A DNA stretch of 64,000 bases from an uncultured Bacteroides sp. (GCF_963678845.1 NZ_OY787464.1:1426001-1490000), one strand, 5' to 3'; counted from the stretch's first letter, positions 7,869 to 18,684 are shown. The notes: generated by a model not told the origin, from the sequence alone. Program-made: numbers and translations.

Positions 7869-10800
7869 TTAGAATTTTAGATTTACACCAAACTGATAAG
7901 TTCTTGAGCTCACGCCATTAGTACCATCACCAATATTTGCACTAGCCCATTCGGGATCAAATCCTTCATAATTAGTAAATACAAACGGATTCAATATATT
8001 TGCATAAATTCTCAAATTAGACACATGTATCTTTGACATCCACTTTTTAGGGAAAGTATATCCCACTGTTATATTCTTAACCTTTACAAAAGAGTTATCA
8101 ACAAAGTTTTGTGAACCACCCGACCAATATGCGCCGCCTCCTTTACCATTCGTTCCATTCGTAGGGAAAGGATATTTTCCATAGTGTGTTTTGTCCTGAT
8201 AAGCAATCTTGCCGTCTTCTCCCAATATCGGAGCACCTTCAGGAATATAGAAATCCATATTCATACGCATCATACCGCGTTGTCCGTAATCAAGGAACTC
8301 ATTCATGAACGAAGAGTATACCTTACCACCCTGACTAGCGTATATACTAATGGAAAAATCCAGATTTTTATAAGAAAGATTTGAAGCAATGCTACCAGTC
8401 CATGTTGGAGCACAGTGCCCTATAATCATCTTATCATCGGCATTTATCGTACCATTACCATCTTTATCGAAAATTTTCATTTCTCCTTCAAAGAATTTCG
8501 TCTTCATGTTAACATCTTTAGCATAAGCTTGTGCCTCTTCACGGGTACATATTCCGGTGTATTTGTATCCGTAAACAACATCAATCGGATGACCTATAAA
8601 CCAGCTGTTACCCACAAGGTCTTCTTTTGCATCATTCAGTTCTTCAATCTTGTTAATGTTTCGTGCAAATGAGAAATTAGTCTCCCATCTCCAGCTCTTA
8701 GTCTGTACATTCAGCGTATTCAGTTGCACCTCTATACCTTTGTTATTAACCTTCCCTACATTGTTTACTATCGAACCGGTGTTTGATCCCAATTCGTAAG
8801 GGGTATCCATTTTCATTAACAGATCTTTGGAGTCTTTATTGTATATATCCACAGAACCATTAATTCTGTTTTTCAGCAATCCAAAATCAAAACCGAAGTT
8901 AAACTCTGTTGTTTTTTCCCAGGTAAGGTTTGCATTGGTCATTGTGTAACCATATCCATTGGCTACATTCGAACCAAAGTTATAGTAGTTTTTTACGTTT
9001 GCCAAAGCCTGTGTGTCATACGGTCCCACCCCAGCATTATTTCCGGTTATACCAAAGCTGGCACGAATCTTCAGATTACTCAGCCATTTGCCGGCACTCT
9101 CCATAAATTTCTCATCAGAAATACGCCATGCCAAAGCCGCAGATGGAAACATTCCCCAACGGTTGTTTTGCTGGAACTTGGAGCTGCCATCCCAACGTGA
9201 AGACACAGTCACCATATATCTTCCTTTGTAAGCATAATTAATACGTCCTACATACGAAAGCATCGAAATCTTATTATAATAGCTCCATTTGTCCTGCACT
9301 GTACCCGAGCCCAGGTTGTACCAATCCACATCAAAAGGCATATCCACCACATTTATATAATCGCCTTCAGCTTTCTGCTGGTAAACGCTGAACAAAGCCA
9401 ATGCATTGAAGCTGTGGTCGCCAATGGTTTTCATATAGTTAGCTTGAGTATCCCATGTATATGAAAATACATCATTGTTATACTTCTCAGCCATATTAGT
9501 CTTTCCCTGACGAAGCTGAGTCGATGTTCCGTAGAAAGTACCACGAGTATTCTTTGAATACATAGGTGAGAAGGTTGTTTTGAAGATAAGGTCTTTCACC
9601 GGACTATACTGCAAATACATATTTGCCATCATGTCATAATAGCGTGTATCGTCTTTTGAATTATTTCGATCTATCACCGGGTTGATGTTAGAAGTCGGAC
9701 CACCGCCATTAGGATACACTACCGCATCTTTTCCCGGCTGATAAATAAGCTGACCGGCATTATCGCCTTCCCAGTAATAACAAGGCATGTTGGGAGTCAT
9801 GCGGAATCCGGACAGTACGGAGTTCTGACTACCGTTATTCTTCATTGAAGTAGCCAGATTGGTAGAAAAGCCAACCAATAACTTATCAGATATTTTATGT
9901 TCCAATGCCCCTTTCAAATTCCATCGTTCGTAAGCATCATATAAAATACCCTTTTCGTTCTGGTAACCCAGTCCCACATGATAAGTAATGTCCTTTGCGT
10001 TTCCTGATATATTGAGGAAATGATTCTGTTGTGATCCATCACGGGTCACCTGATCAAACCAGTTGGTATATTTTTTATTCAGATACATATCCTTAACCAC
10101 CTGACTGTCTCCTCCCCAGAAATTGGCAAGATTTGAAGCAGACATGTCCCACGTTGTAAGTCCGGTAGCATTATCCAGTGCTGATGTCAGATAGCGAGAG
10201 AAACGAAAATTCATAAACTGATCCCCATTCATAAAATCGGGCATATTGGCTTTTGTCTTCACGCCATAATATCCATCATAGCTCACTGTAGCTTTTGTAG
10301 TGTTGGTATCTCCTTTTTTCGTAGTGATCATTACCACACCATTCGTAGCACGCGAACCATAGATAGCTGTGGAAGAGGCATCCTTCAGAATGTCTACCTT
10401 TTCAATATCCATTGGGTTCAGAAAGTTCATGTTATCACAAACCACCCCGTCAATCACATACAGCGGATCGCCGCCGTTCAGTGAACTCTTACCGCGGATC
10501 TGAATACTGAACCCGTCACCTGCACGGCTCGAACTCTGAGAAATGTTCACACCGGCTACCTGTCCCTGTAAACTTTCCATTAACGAAGTGGCCCCCTTTG
10601 CCGAAATATTTTCCGACTTTACACTTCCCACAGATCCTGTCAGGTCGGCTTTCTTCACAACACCGTAACCCACCACAACCACTTCATCAAGCAGTTTGTT
10701 GTCCGCTTCCAGTTTAATCGATAATTTCTGCTGGTTACCAACCTTTATTTCCTGTGGTTTATAGCCCACATACGAAACTGTCAGCACAGCATTAACAGGC

Positions 10801-11108
10801 ACATTCAATGTAAAGTTACCATCCAAATCGGTTATAACACCGTTCGAGGTACCTTTTTGCGCAACAGACACACCTATTAATGTTTCACCATTCTGGTCGG
10901 CAATATGTCCGCTGATTTTCCTACTCTGATTCACTGATTGCTCAATGGAGACACCTTGTCTTTGTGCTGTAACTTCTGCTCTTCCCGATAGTGGCAAAGC
11001 AGCTAACCCAAAAGAAAGGCCATAAGCAAACCATGTTTTTCTCAGGGAACAACTCTCTAATAGAAAGGAGCCCTTTTTTAAAACATTTTTTCTTTTCATG
11101 TTTCTCAT
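7869..11108 (-). CDS. SusC/RagA-family TonB-linked outer-membrane transporter
   Basis: 1079 residues. After the signal region comes a carboxypeptidase-regulatory-like domain (about 65-140), then the SusC-specific segment LLDEVVVVGYG, the plug (VDILKDASSTAIYGSRATNG near 240) and a C-terminal beta-barrel ending in an aromatic residue (FGVNLKF). It imports oligosaccharides using TonB energy. No STN domain is present, consistent with control by the divergent HTCS rather than by sigma/anti-sigma. First gene of a four-gene operon with SusD, GH43 and GH28. Confidence 0.96.
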   Translation of the reverse strand: MRNMKRKNVLKKGSFLLESCSLRKTWFAYGLSFGLAALPLSGRAEVTAQRQGVSIEQSVNQSRKISGHIADQNGETLIGVSVAQKGTSNGVITDLDGNFTLNVPVNAVLTVSYVGYKPQEIKVGNQQKLSIKLEADNKLLDEVVVVGYGVVKKADLTGSVGSVKSENISAKGATSLMESLQGQVAGVNISQSSSRAGDGFSIQIRGKSSLNGGDPLYVIDGVVCDNMNFLNPMDIEKVDILKDASSTAIYGSRATNGVVMITTKKGDTNTTKATVSYDGYYGVKTKANMPDFMNGDQFMNFRFSRYLTSALDNATGLTTWDMSASNLANFWGGDSQVVKDMYLNKKYTNWFDQVTRDGSQQNHFLNISGNAKDITYHVGLGYQNEKGILYDAYERWNLKGALEHKISDKLLVGFSTNLATSMKNNGSQNSVLSGFRMTPNMPCYYWEGDNAGQLIYQPGKDAVVYPNGGGPTSNINPVIDRNNSKDDTRYYDMMANMYLQYSPVKDLIFKTTFSPMYSKNTRGTFYGTSTQLRQGKTNMAEKYNNDVFSYTWDTQANYMKTIGDHSFNALALFSVYQQKAEGDYINVVDMPFDVDWYNLGSGTVQDKWSYYNKISMLSYVGRINYAYKGRYMVTVSSRWDGSSKFQQNNRWGMFPSAALAWRISDEKFMESAGKWLSNLKIRASFGITGNNAGVGPYDTQALANVKNYYNFGSNVANGYGYTMTNANLTWEKTTEFNFGFDFGLLKNRINGSVDIYNKDSKDLLMKMDTPYELGSNTGSIVNNVGKVNNKGIEVQLNTLNVQTKSWRWETNFSFARNINKIEELNDAKEDLVGNSWFIGHPIDVVYGYKYTGICTREEAQAYAKDVNMKTKFFEGEMKIFDKDGNGTINADDKMIIGHCAPTWTGSIASNLSYKNLDFSISIYASQGGKVYSSFMNEFLDYGQRGMMRMNMDFYIPEGAPILGEDGKIAYQDKTHYGKYPFPTNGTNGKGGGAYWSGGSQNFVDNSFVKVKNITVGYTFPKKWMSKIHVSNLRIYANILNPFVFTNYEGFDPEWASANIGDGTNGVSSRTYQFGVNLKF

Positions 11109-11181
11109 ATTATTAGATATATAGATTTATAAAAACTTTTCGAGGAGCCAAATTAAGGAAATAGAGCTTCATTGCAAGTGT

Positions 11182-11213
11182 AAATTCTGACAATACTGAT
11201 GGAATTTCTGACA
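11182..11213 (-). promoter_or_regulatory. Predicted HTCS operator: two direct repeats 21 bp apart
   Basis: On the minus strand, TGTCAGAAATT (11203-11213) and TGTCAGAATTT (11182-11192) are direct repeats with a start-to-start distance of exactly 21 bp, two helical turns. This fits the way AraC-type output domains of HTCS dimers bind two half-sites on one face of DNA. The site lies 74-105 bp upstream of the SusC start and between the divergent regulator and operon. Function is inferred. Confidence 0.5.
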
Positions 11214-11258
11214 GTTTGCAAAAAAACAACGTTTTTAAAGGCTTTAGAGTCATGATAA

Positions 11259-11290
11259 TTTTGATTACTACTCATTTTCCTTTACTTTCG
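11259..11290 (+). promoter_or_regulatory. Probable promoter of the HTCS gene
   Basis: TTTTG at 11259-11263 and TACTTTCG at 11283-11290 (one change from TAnnTTTG) are 19 bases apart. Transcription from here would start near 11296, leaving a 28-base leader to the ATG at 11324 and excluding an in-frame TTG start at 11216. Confidence 0.5.
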
Positions 11291-11323
11291 CAAAGAGATC
11301 AGATGATTATTTGTTATACCTTT

Positions 11324-14300
11324 ATGAAAAAACTATCAAACATCAAAACTATTCTTTTTATAATCCTGTCATGCCTGTTCATATATAATGCGCCGGTCAT
11401 AGCAACAAACATTCCCGATAAATATTCCGTAACTTATTTTTCTGCCAAAAACGGTGTGGAAGATGGACTTGTGAACCATGTTATTCAGGATCATAAAGGG
11501 CTGCTATGGTTTGCAACCTGGAACGGTCTTTACCGTTTTGACGGTTACGTATTCAAGAATTACAAATCAAGCATCGAAGATAAGAAAGGACTTACCAATG
11601 ACAGGTTACTTCATATTGATGAAGACAAATATGGATATATATGGGTGCTGTGTTATGATTCAACCGGCTATCGGTTCAACCCCGGAAAAGAACTTTTTGA
11701 ACCCATAGAAGAAGGTATAAGAAATAAGTACCGGTCTATCCGTGTTCTCCCAAACGGTACCTCGTGGCTGCTGCGAACAGACGGAACCGCCGTTCGTGCT
11801 ATTACCAATCCGCAGAACCATAAACTCACACTCAAATCATATTCAGCTTCCCGGAGAACATTACCCGGTGGAAAAATCCAAAACGTGTTCATGGATTCAG
11901 AACAGTACGAATGGATACTTACCGACGAAGGGCTTTACAAACTGCATGGTGCCACGCTCACCACCATGATTCGCCGAAAGAGTATTGCAGGAAAACCTGT
12001 TGGTTTTTATAGTGCCACCGAACAGAATGGAGAAGTGCTGTTTGGTACCGGTTCAGGACAAGTATTTAAATACAGTATAAGAGAAAGAAAGATCACAGGC
12101 ATGCAGCTGCCAACAGTTGCACGCATTATTTCCATCCTGAAATACGGACATCAAACTGCCTGTGTTACAGATCATGATGGATTGTTTATAAGCAATACAG
12201 AACACAACACACCCCGGCATTATCCTTTGAAAGGTATAAAAGGTCTGAAAAGCACGGTCATCGAATCGGCACATATTACCGGCAGCGGACTTATCTGGCT
12301 AACGCATCCACAACCGGGAGTCACGCTTTTCGACATGCAAGCCGCTCAGCTCCGTTTCACAAGTATATCCGATGAACTTGGCAAGCCACTCAACACAGAA
12401 ACAGGATTCTTTACTATTGAAGACAAGAATGGCTTTTTGTGGATACACCCCAAAGGAGGAGGATTCTCTTATTACGATAGCCAAAGCAAAAAACTGGTTC
12501 CGTTCAACACTACCGATAAACAGGTGAAATGGAAATCAAACGACCGCTGCTTTGCCGCTTTTGCCGATAAACAAGGAAACCTGTGGATGAGCACACAGCT
12601 CGACAGGTTGAAACGCATCACATTTTTCCCCAATAAATTCCACATCTTCACGCCCAATAACAGCGACATAGAATTACCCGATAATGAGATAAGAGCCTTG
12701 TTCATTGACAACAAGAAACGCATCTGGACAGGAGCCCGTGATAATAACATCTCTATTTACGACCCGCAACTAAAACTTATTCAACGGTTTCAGTCAGGCA
12801 AAGTATATGCCATCATGCAGGATCAGAAGAAAAACTTCTGGATATCCACCAAAGGGCAAGGACTGAGCAATGCAACAGAAAACGCTCCGGGCAAATTTCA
12901 GTTTAAACAATACACCAGTAATATAAATAATCGCTACAGCCTTAGCAGCAATAACATCTACTATACTTTTCAGGACAGTAAAAAAAGAATATGGGTGGCA
13001 ACCTATGGCGGCGGACTCAATTTAATGGAGTGCATGCCCGATGGCTCCCTGCGTTTTATAAACTATAGAAACCGACTGAAAAAATACCCCATCGAGCGCT
13101 TTTATAAGGTAAGACACATCACGGAAGATCAGAAAGGGCGCATCTGGGTTTCAACCACAGCCGGCATCCTCTATTTCGACGGATCATTCAGAAAACCGGA
13201 AGAGATCAACTTTCATTCCATCTGCCGCGAGCAAAGCAATGTAAACAGTTTGAGTAACAACGATGTGCAGATGGTGAAATGCATGAACAACGGAAATATC
13301 TTTGCCATTACCTATGGTGGGGGACTCAACGAACTCATCCCCACAGGAAGCAATTCCTTTACTTGCAAATCATTTACTCAGAAAAATGGACTCAGTTCTG
13401 ATATCATCTATTCCATGCAAGAAGACAAGAGGGGAAATCTTTGGCTGGCAACAGGAGGAGGTCTGGTTAAATTTATAGCCACCCGAGAGCAGATTCAGTA
13501 TCCAAACGAACACATTGCTTTCAACGTACATTTCAGTGAAGGCATGGGGGCCACAGATGGGAAACAGATCTATTTCGGTACCAATAAGGGATTGTTGTAT
13601 TTTACTCCGGAAAAGATCCATAAAACAAACTTTGCTCCCCGCATATTCTTTACCTCAATATGGGTCAACAATCAGGAAGTCACCTCAAAGCAGCACAATG
13701 CTACAATAAATATCAATCAGGGTAACATCTATCATCTTACTCTGCCACCCAACAATCACTCCTTAAGAATAAGTTTTTCGGCACTGGACATGACCAATAC
13801 CGAATACATCCAATATGCATATATGCTCGAAGGGTTTGATAAGACATACCGCCTTACCGAAAATGGAAGGGAAGCCAGCTACACCAACCTGCCTCCGGGC
13901 AATTATATCTTTCACCTCAAATCCACCAATAACGAAGGGGTATGGGTCAATAACGAACGGATCTTATCTATAGAGGTACAGCCCGGTTTCAATGAAACAA
14001 CTTTCGCACATGTGCTTTACATCTTTCTTTTACTGGCATTTATTGTTGGCGGGGTGTACATCTATACTGTCTTTTACAAAATGAAACAGCAGGTAAAGAA
14101 CGAGGAGTACATAGCACAACAAAAGCTGAGTTTCTTTACCAATGTATCTCACGAGTTACGCACACCGCTCACACTTATTTCCGGACCTCTGGAGCTTATT
14201 CTAAAAGATGAAGGGCTTCCTCTGAAAGTGAAAGATACACTGATCACCATGAAAAAGAACAGTGACCGCATGCAACGACTGGTTGGGCAGATTCTCGACC

Positions 14301-15700
14301 TCAGCAAACTGCAGGAGAACAAGATGAAACTCCGCATTCAGAATAAGAACATTGTAAGTTTCACAAAAGAAATCACTCATTGTTTCGATGCTCTCGCCAC
14401 AGAGCGACACATAAACCTGTTGTTCACATCACAACCGGCTGTTTGTTATGTGTGGTTTGATACAGACTACATGGAAAAAGTTATCTTCAACCTGCTGTCC
14501 AACGCATTCAAATATACGCCCAACGGTAAGAATATAGGTGTTTACCTTACGGAAAGCAACAATTCTGTTTCTGTTCGTGTCACCGATCAGGGCATTGGCA
14601 TCCCTCTGGAAAAACAAAAAAGCATCTTCAACCGATTCGAAAACCTTGTGCAAAGCAACATACACAGCTCGGTGAGCAGTGGTATTGGTCTGTCACTTGT
14701 CAAGGAACTGATAGCCATGCATCATGGCAATATATCCGTTCAGAGCGAGCCCGGAAAAGGTAGCACCTTCACCATAGAACTACTCAAAGGAACGGCTCAC
14801 TACCCTGCCAATACAGAATTTATCCTGTCCGATCTGCAGGAAAACACACAAGCCATGCCCATCCCCGAAGAAACTACTCCGGAAGATAATGACACCGGTA
14901 CCGACATGCAACAAATGCTTATCGTAGAGGATAATCACGAGCTCAGGGCTTTTATCAGACAAATATTTGAAGGGAAGTTCAGACTATTTGAAGCACAAAA
15001 CGGAAGCGAAGGGCTCAGAAAAGCCATCACTTACCTGCCCGACATCATCATCACAGACATCATGATGCCGGTAATGGATGGGTTACAAATGCTGTCCGAA
15101 CTGAGAAATGACGAACGTACATCACACATTCCGGCCATCGTGCTAACAGCTAAGGCAGATATGAACAGCATCCTCACAGGGGTGCAGACCGGTGCAGACG
15201 ACTATATAGTGAAGCCATTCAGTATCAACTATCTGCAGATAAAAATAGAGAATATCTTAAGTCAGCGGAGAAAGTTACAGGCTTTTTACAGCCATAATGC
15301 AAATTACACAGACAACAAGTCAACGCCCGATACCGCACCGGATGAAATAGCCACTTTGCTATCCGAAAAGGACAAGGAGTTCCTGAAAAAGCTATCGGTA
15401 ATTATGGAGGAGCAGATGAACAATCCTGAACTTAAAATTGATGATCTGGTGAACTGCTTCAACCTGAGCCGCACCAACTTCTTTCACAAGTTAAAATCGC
15501 TCACGGGGCTTGCTCCTATCTCGTATATCAGGGAAGTGCGTATGCAGAAGGCTGGTGCACTGGTGAAAGAAAAGGAATATTCAATTTCTGAAATAGCGTA
15601 TATGGTAGGGTTCAGTGATCCGCATTATTTTAGCAAATGTTTCAAATCTTTTTGGGGAGTAAATGCTACTGATTTTAACAGGCAGCAGGATTGTCTTTAA
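11324..15700 (+). CDS. Hybrid two-component system regulator (HTCS) of the pectic-type PUL
   Basis: 1458 residues from the ATG at 11324, which gives a clean signal peptide (MKKLSNIKTILFIILSCLF). A periplasmic two-propeller sensor with repeated W-x-G-T/D-GL-type blades is followed by a Y_Y_Y domain, a membrane helix (about 895-918), HisKA with the phosphorylatable His943 in VSHELRTP, HATPase, a receiver with Asp1245 in TDIMMPVMDG, and a C-terminal AraC-type helix-turn-helix. In this family the periplasmic part binds an oligosaccharide and the AraC part activates the adjacent sus operon. The upstream direct repeats are a likely target. A solitary repeat head (R3) follows its stop. Confidence 0.95.
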   Translation: MKKLSNIKTILFIILSCLFIYNAPVIATNIPDKYSVTYFSAKNGVEDGLVNHVIQDHKGLLWFATWNGLYRFDGYVFKNYKSSIEDKKGLTNDRLLHIDEDKYGYIWVLCYDSTGYRFNPGKELFEPIEEGIRNKYRSIRVLPNGTSWLLRTDGTAVRAITNPQNHKLTLKSYSASRRTLPGGKIQNVFMDSEQYEWILTDEGLYKLHGATLTTMIRRKSIAGKPVGFYSATEQNGEVLFGTGSGQVFKYSIRERKITGMQLPTVARIISILKYGHQTACVTDHDGLFISNTEHNTPRHYPLKGIKGLKSTVIESAHITGSGLIWLTHPQPGVTLFDMQAAQLRFTSISDELGKPLNTETGFFTIEDKNGFLWIHPKGGGFSYYDSQSKKLVPFNTTDKQVKWKSNDRCFAAFADKQGNLWMSTQLDRLKRITFFPNKFHIFTPNNSDIELPDNEIRALFIDNKKRIWTGARDNNISIYDPQLKLIQRFQSGKVYAIMQDQKKNFWISTKGQGLSNATENAPGKFQFKQYTSNINNRYSLSSNNIYYTFQDSKKRIWVATYGGGLNLMECMPDGSLRFINYRNRLKKYPIERFYKVRHITEDQKGRIWVSTTAGILYFDGSFRKPEEINFHSICREQSNVNSLSNNDVQMVKCMNNGNIFAITYGGGLNELIPTGSNSFTCKSFTQKNGLSSDIIYSMQEDKRGNLWLATGGGLVKFIATREQIQYPNEHIAFNVHFSEGMGATDGKQIYFGTNKGLLYFTPEKIHKTNFAPRIFFTSIWVNNQEVTSKQHNATININQGNIYHLTLPPNNHSLRISFSALDMTNTEYIQYAYMLEGFDKTYRLTENGREASYTNLPPGNYIFHLKSTNNEGVWVNNERILSIEVQPGFNETTFAHVLYIFLLLAFIVGGVYIYTVFYKMKQQVKNEEYIAQQKLSFFTNVSHELRTPLTLISGPLELILKDEGLPLKVKDTLITMKKNSDRMQRLVGQILDLSKLQENKMKLRIQNKNIVSFTKEITHCFDALATERHINLLFTSQPAVCYVWFDTDYMEKVIFNLLSNAFKYTPNGKNIGVYLTESNNSVSVRVTDQGIGIPLEKQKSIFNRFENLVQSNIHSSVSSGIGLSLVKELIAMHHGNISVQSEPGKGSTFTIELLKGTAHYPANTEFILSDLQENTQAMPIPEETTPEDNDTGTDMQQMLIVEDNHELRAFIRQIFEGKFRLFEAQNGSEGLRKAITYLPDIIITDIMMPVMDGLQMLSELRNDERTSHIPAIVLTAKADMNSILTGVQTGADDYIVKPFSINYLQIKIENILSQRRKLQAFYSHNANYTDNKSTPDTAPDEIATLLSEKDKEFLKKLSVIMEEQMNNPELKIDDLVNCFNLSRTNFFHKLKSLTGLAPISYIREVRMQKAGALVKEKEYSISEIAYMVGFSDPHYFSKCFKSFWGVNATDFNRQQDCL

Positions 15701-15708
15701 AATGCCTT

Positions 15709-15735
15709 TTCTTTTCCGTCAAGGGAAAAGAAAAA
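15709..15735 (+). repeat. Repeat R3, solitary head hairpin
   Basis: Only the head stem of the family is present: CTTTTCC 15711-15717, loop GTCAAG 15718-15723, GGAAAAG 15724-15730. The upstream CTTGAC partner, long hairpin and tail are absent. It starts nine bases after the HTCS stop codon. It may act as a 3'-end hairpin. The rest of 15736-15818 shows nothing recognisable. Confidence 0.65.
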
Positions 15736-15818
15736 ACAACTATCTACAAACAAAAAAGAGGATGCACCTATTCGGCACACCCACTTTTAATTATTAAAGA
15801 CCTCTGATATCCTAAAAG

Positions 15819-18632
15819 TTACTTTCCCGGATTCATGATCACCAGTTTCAGATTTCCATCTTCCAGAATCTTTTTGGCAAGTTTTCTCACACTTTCCGGA
15901 GTCACCGTTTGCATCATTTTCTCATGATCCGCTTTCCAGTCTTCTCCCCATGTGTAATAATTCTGGAGGTAAGACAAGCATACCTTATTGGTTTTCAGTC
16001 CTTCTTGCTGTGTTTTATGCCAATACTCCAAGGTATTTGCAAAGTCACCGGAATCGGGTCCTTTTTCGGCAACACGTTGCAATTCATCCTTCACAATCTT
16101 CACCAGTTCGTCAGCTTTGCCGGGAGCTGTCTGAAAAGATATATTGAAGCTATAATCCGAAACAGGCTGACGAGACAGAGAACCGTTCACAGTCACTCCG
16201 TACGTACCTCCTTTATCTTCACGTATAACTTGTGTATAGCGAGACTGAAGACAACCCGAAAGTACTCTCATTGCAAATGTATTCTGTTGCGTATAATCAA
16301 GATCACCCGTATAGCTGAAATTAATCATACTTTTAGGTGCTTGCATGCGAGTCTTCAAGAGTTCTTCTTTCGTTCCTGATATTACACGTACACTGTCATC
16401 TTTCCATGATAGTTTCTTTGTTCCGGCAGCAAGAGCACCCAGATATTTCTCCACTAACGGTTTCAACACATTCAAATCAATATCACCCAGAAAATAGAAA
16501 GTATAGTTACCAGCGGCATCAGTGAAGAAATTACGATATATCTCCGGCATCTTCCCGAAATCTATAGTCTTCAAAACCTCTTCAGTAGGCATCTTAGTAC
16601 GTGGATTATCGCCATACTTCGCCTTATTCATTGCCTTGCTCATCATAAACTCCGGAGACTCCGCGGAATTTTGCAAGTTCAAGCGGTTAGCTTCCAGCAC
16701 CATATCAAAACGATCACGATCAAATTTAGGATGGGTAAAATAAAGATTGGTTAACTGAAGCATCGTCTCTACATCGGCTTTAGCAGCACTTCCTGTCATT
16801 TCGGAAGCAAAACGGCCGATAGAAGGCTGAACCGAAGCAACTTTAGTGCCCAATACCTTACGCAGTTGTTCAGAATTAAATTCCCCGATTCCAGACATAT
16901 TTGCAATTTGTGTGGTCATCGATGCCGTAAAATAGTCCTGCATAGCTATAGTAGAAAGTCCTCCATTTGCCTGCCCGCTCATCACAATCTGATTACGGCT
17001 ATAAGGCGTTGGAAGTACAACCACACGAATACCGTTATTCAGCGTCCACAGGGTAGAGCCAAAAGCACCTTTTTCGGTTTTTACTGTTTTCCCCGAAGTA
17101 ATTTTCTCAGAGAATAGCGGTTTATCTACCTTTTCAGTTTTATACGGATCTATAGGCTGCGTGCGTATCCAGGAGAAGAAATTAGCCAGTTGCTCTTCCT
17201 TAGGCAGAGTGGCTTTCGCCTTCTCGGGAGCCGAAATAACCAATACATTGTTGGAAGGTGTTATCAGTTGCTGCATCAACTCATTGATATTCTGAAGAGT
17301 CATTTCTTTCATCATCAGTTGAATGAATGCCCAACGAGTCTCAGCTGAAATCAAGGGCTTATTCTTTACATAATAAGCAATACATTCCTGTCCTAATGCA
17401 TTATTCTGACGTTCGCCACTACTCTCGAAAAGGTATTTTCCGCTACGAAGTATGTTAATTCGCATAAAATCAAACTCCTCCTGTGTAAAGCCATAACGAC
17501 GAATACGTTCCAATTCTCCATAAACCGATGTAAACGCCTCAGCTATTGCTTCTCCTCGGGCAATAACCTGTAGCTCTAAAGCATCACAGGTAGCAGTCAG
17601 TGAAGAATTTCCCACACTTGCGCTGCTAAAAGGACATCCTTGTTGTTGCACAAGTTCTCCTAAACGGATATTGACCATTGAAGTAGCCATCTGAATCATC
17701 ATATTCATATAGTTTGCACCTACACGATTGTTCAGTTCTTTAGGAACTGCCGGACGTTTGATGTAAAAATTGGCTTTGGAAGTATGTTGTTCCGGATCAG
17801 TAAGGATTGACACAACAGGTTTTTCATTGTCGGGTATCTTAATAACCGCTTTCTGTTCAGGATGTTCAGGTTTTGGGATATCTGCCATTACCTTTTTAAG
17901 TCTGGCTTCCATCTCATCGGCATCAAAATCACCAACAATCACAATTGCCTGCAAATCCGGGCGATACCAACGTTTGTAATAGTCACGGAGAAGTTTAGGG
18001 TTGAAGGTATGAAGAAACTCCTCACTCCCCAGCATGTCACGGTGAGCATAACGTGTATCTCCATAAACAAACGAAGCAGCCTTGTTCGCTATACGGAATT
18101 GTGGAGTGTTACGTTGTCTGCGTTCCTCAATAATAACACCCCTTTCTTTATCAATCTCTTTCTTTTCAAGAGTCAGATACCCCGACCAGTCATGAAGAAT
18201 CAGGAGCAAAGAGTCTATCGTTGACTTCCGTTGAACAGGCACTTGCATCAACTGATAATTAGTCATTTCCATCTCGGTAGCAGCATTGATATTGTTGCCA
18301 AATTGCATTCCCAGACTTTCAAGCCAGTTAATCATTGCATTATCAGGAAAATGTTTCGAGCCATTAAAAGCCATGTGCTCAAGAAAATGAGCAAGCCCCG
18401 ACTGGGTATCTTCCTCCTGAATGGGACCAACATCATAAACTATATAGAAATCAGCCAATCGGGCTGGTTTGTCATTGTGACGGATAAAGTAGGTCATTCC
18501 GTTATCAAGCCGCCCTGTACGTACGGTTTTGTCTAATGGAAGATCATCTCCCATCTTAAGTGTTTGGGCATTTGCAGTAAATGCAGATGTCAAAAACACA
18601 AGAACGGAGATTATTATAGTTTGAATAGTCAT
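15819..18632 (-). CDS. M16-family (pitrilysin-like) zinc metalloprotease
   Basis: About 937 residues starting at MTIQTIIISV, which gives a signal peptide ending near TANAQ. An upstream in-frame ATG at 18698 would add 22 residues that spoil the signal. The inverted zinc motif is H82-FLE-H86, and the third ligand lies in EIDKERGVIIEE (Glu163), the normal spacing. The length fits a two-half M16 protein with an inactive second half. It is probably periplasmic or at the outer membrane and cuts peptides. It follows the thioredoxin/protease gene by 52 bp on the same strand, at the end of a sigma/FecR-SusCD locus, which suggests peptide scavenging. Confidence 0.92.
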   Translation of the reverse strand: MTIQTIIISVLVFLTSAFTANAQTLKMGDDLPLDKTVRTGRLDNGMTYFIRHNDKPARLADFYIVYDVGPIQEEDTQSGLAHFLEHMAFNGSKHFPDNAMINWLESLGMQFGNNINAATEMEMTNYQLMQVPVQRKSTIDSLLLILHDWSGYLTLEKKEIDKERGVIIEERRQRNTPQFRIANKAASFVYGDTRYAHRDMLGSEEFLHTFNPKLLRDYYKRWYRPDLQAIVIVGDFDADEMEARLKKVMADIPKPEHPEQKAVIKIPDNEKPVVSILTDPEQHTSKANFYIKRPAVPKELNNRVGANYMNMMIQMATSMVNIRLGELVQQQGCPFSSASVGNSSLTATCDALELQVIARGEAIAEAFTSVYGELERIRRYGFTQEEFDFMRINILRSGKYLFESSGERQNNALGQECIAYYVKNKPLISAETRWAFIQLMMKEMTLQNINELMQQLITPSNNVLVISAPEKAKATLPKEEQLANFFSWIRTQPIDPYKTEKVDKPLFSEKITSGKTVKTEKGAFGSTLWTLNNGIRVVVLPTPYSRNQIVMSGQANGGLSTIAMQDYFTASMTTQIANMSGIGEFNSEQLRKVLGTKVASVQPSIGRFASEMTGSAAKADVETMLQLTNLYFTHPKFDRDRFDMVLEANRLNLQNSAESPEFMMSKAMNKAKYGDNPRTKMPTEEVLKTIDFGKMPEIYRNFFTDAAGNYTFYFLGDIDLNVLKPLVEKYLGALAAGTKKLSWKDDSVRVISGTKEELLKTRMQAPKSMINFSYTGDLDYTQQNTFAMRVLSGCLQSRYTQVIREDKGGTYGVTVNGSLSRQPVSDYSFNISFQTAPGKADELVKIVKDELQRVAEKGPDSGDFANTLEYWHKTQQEGLKTNKVCLSYLQNYYTWGEDWKADHEKMMQTVTPESVRKLAKKILEDGNLKLVIMNPGK

Positions 18633-18684
18633 ATAAGTATGTTTTATCTTAATAAGTATACACTTCGGGAAATATGGCAACACA

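Noticed and set aside
11216..11323. Longer N-terminus of the HTCS from a TTG start
   Set aside because: A promoter lies inside this stretch, and the signal peptide fits only the ATG at 11324.
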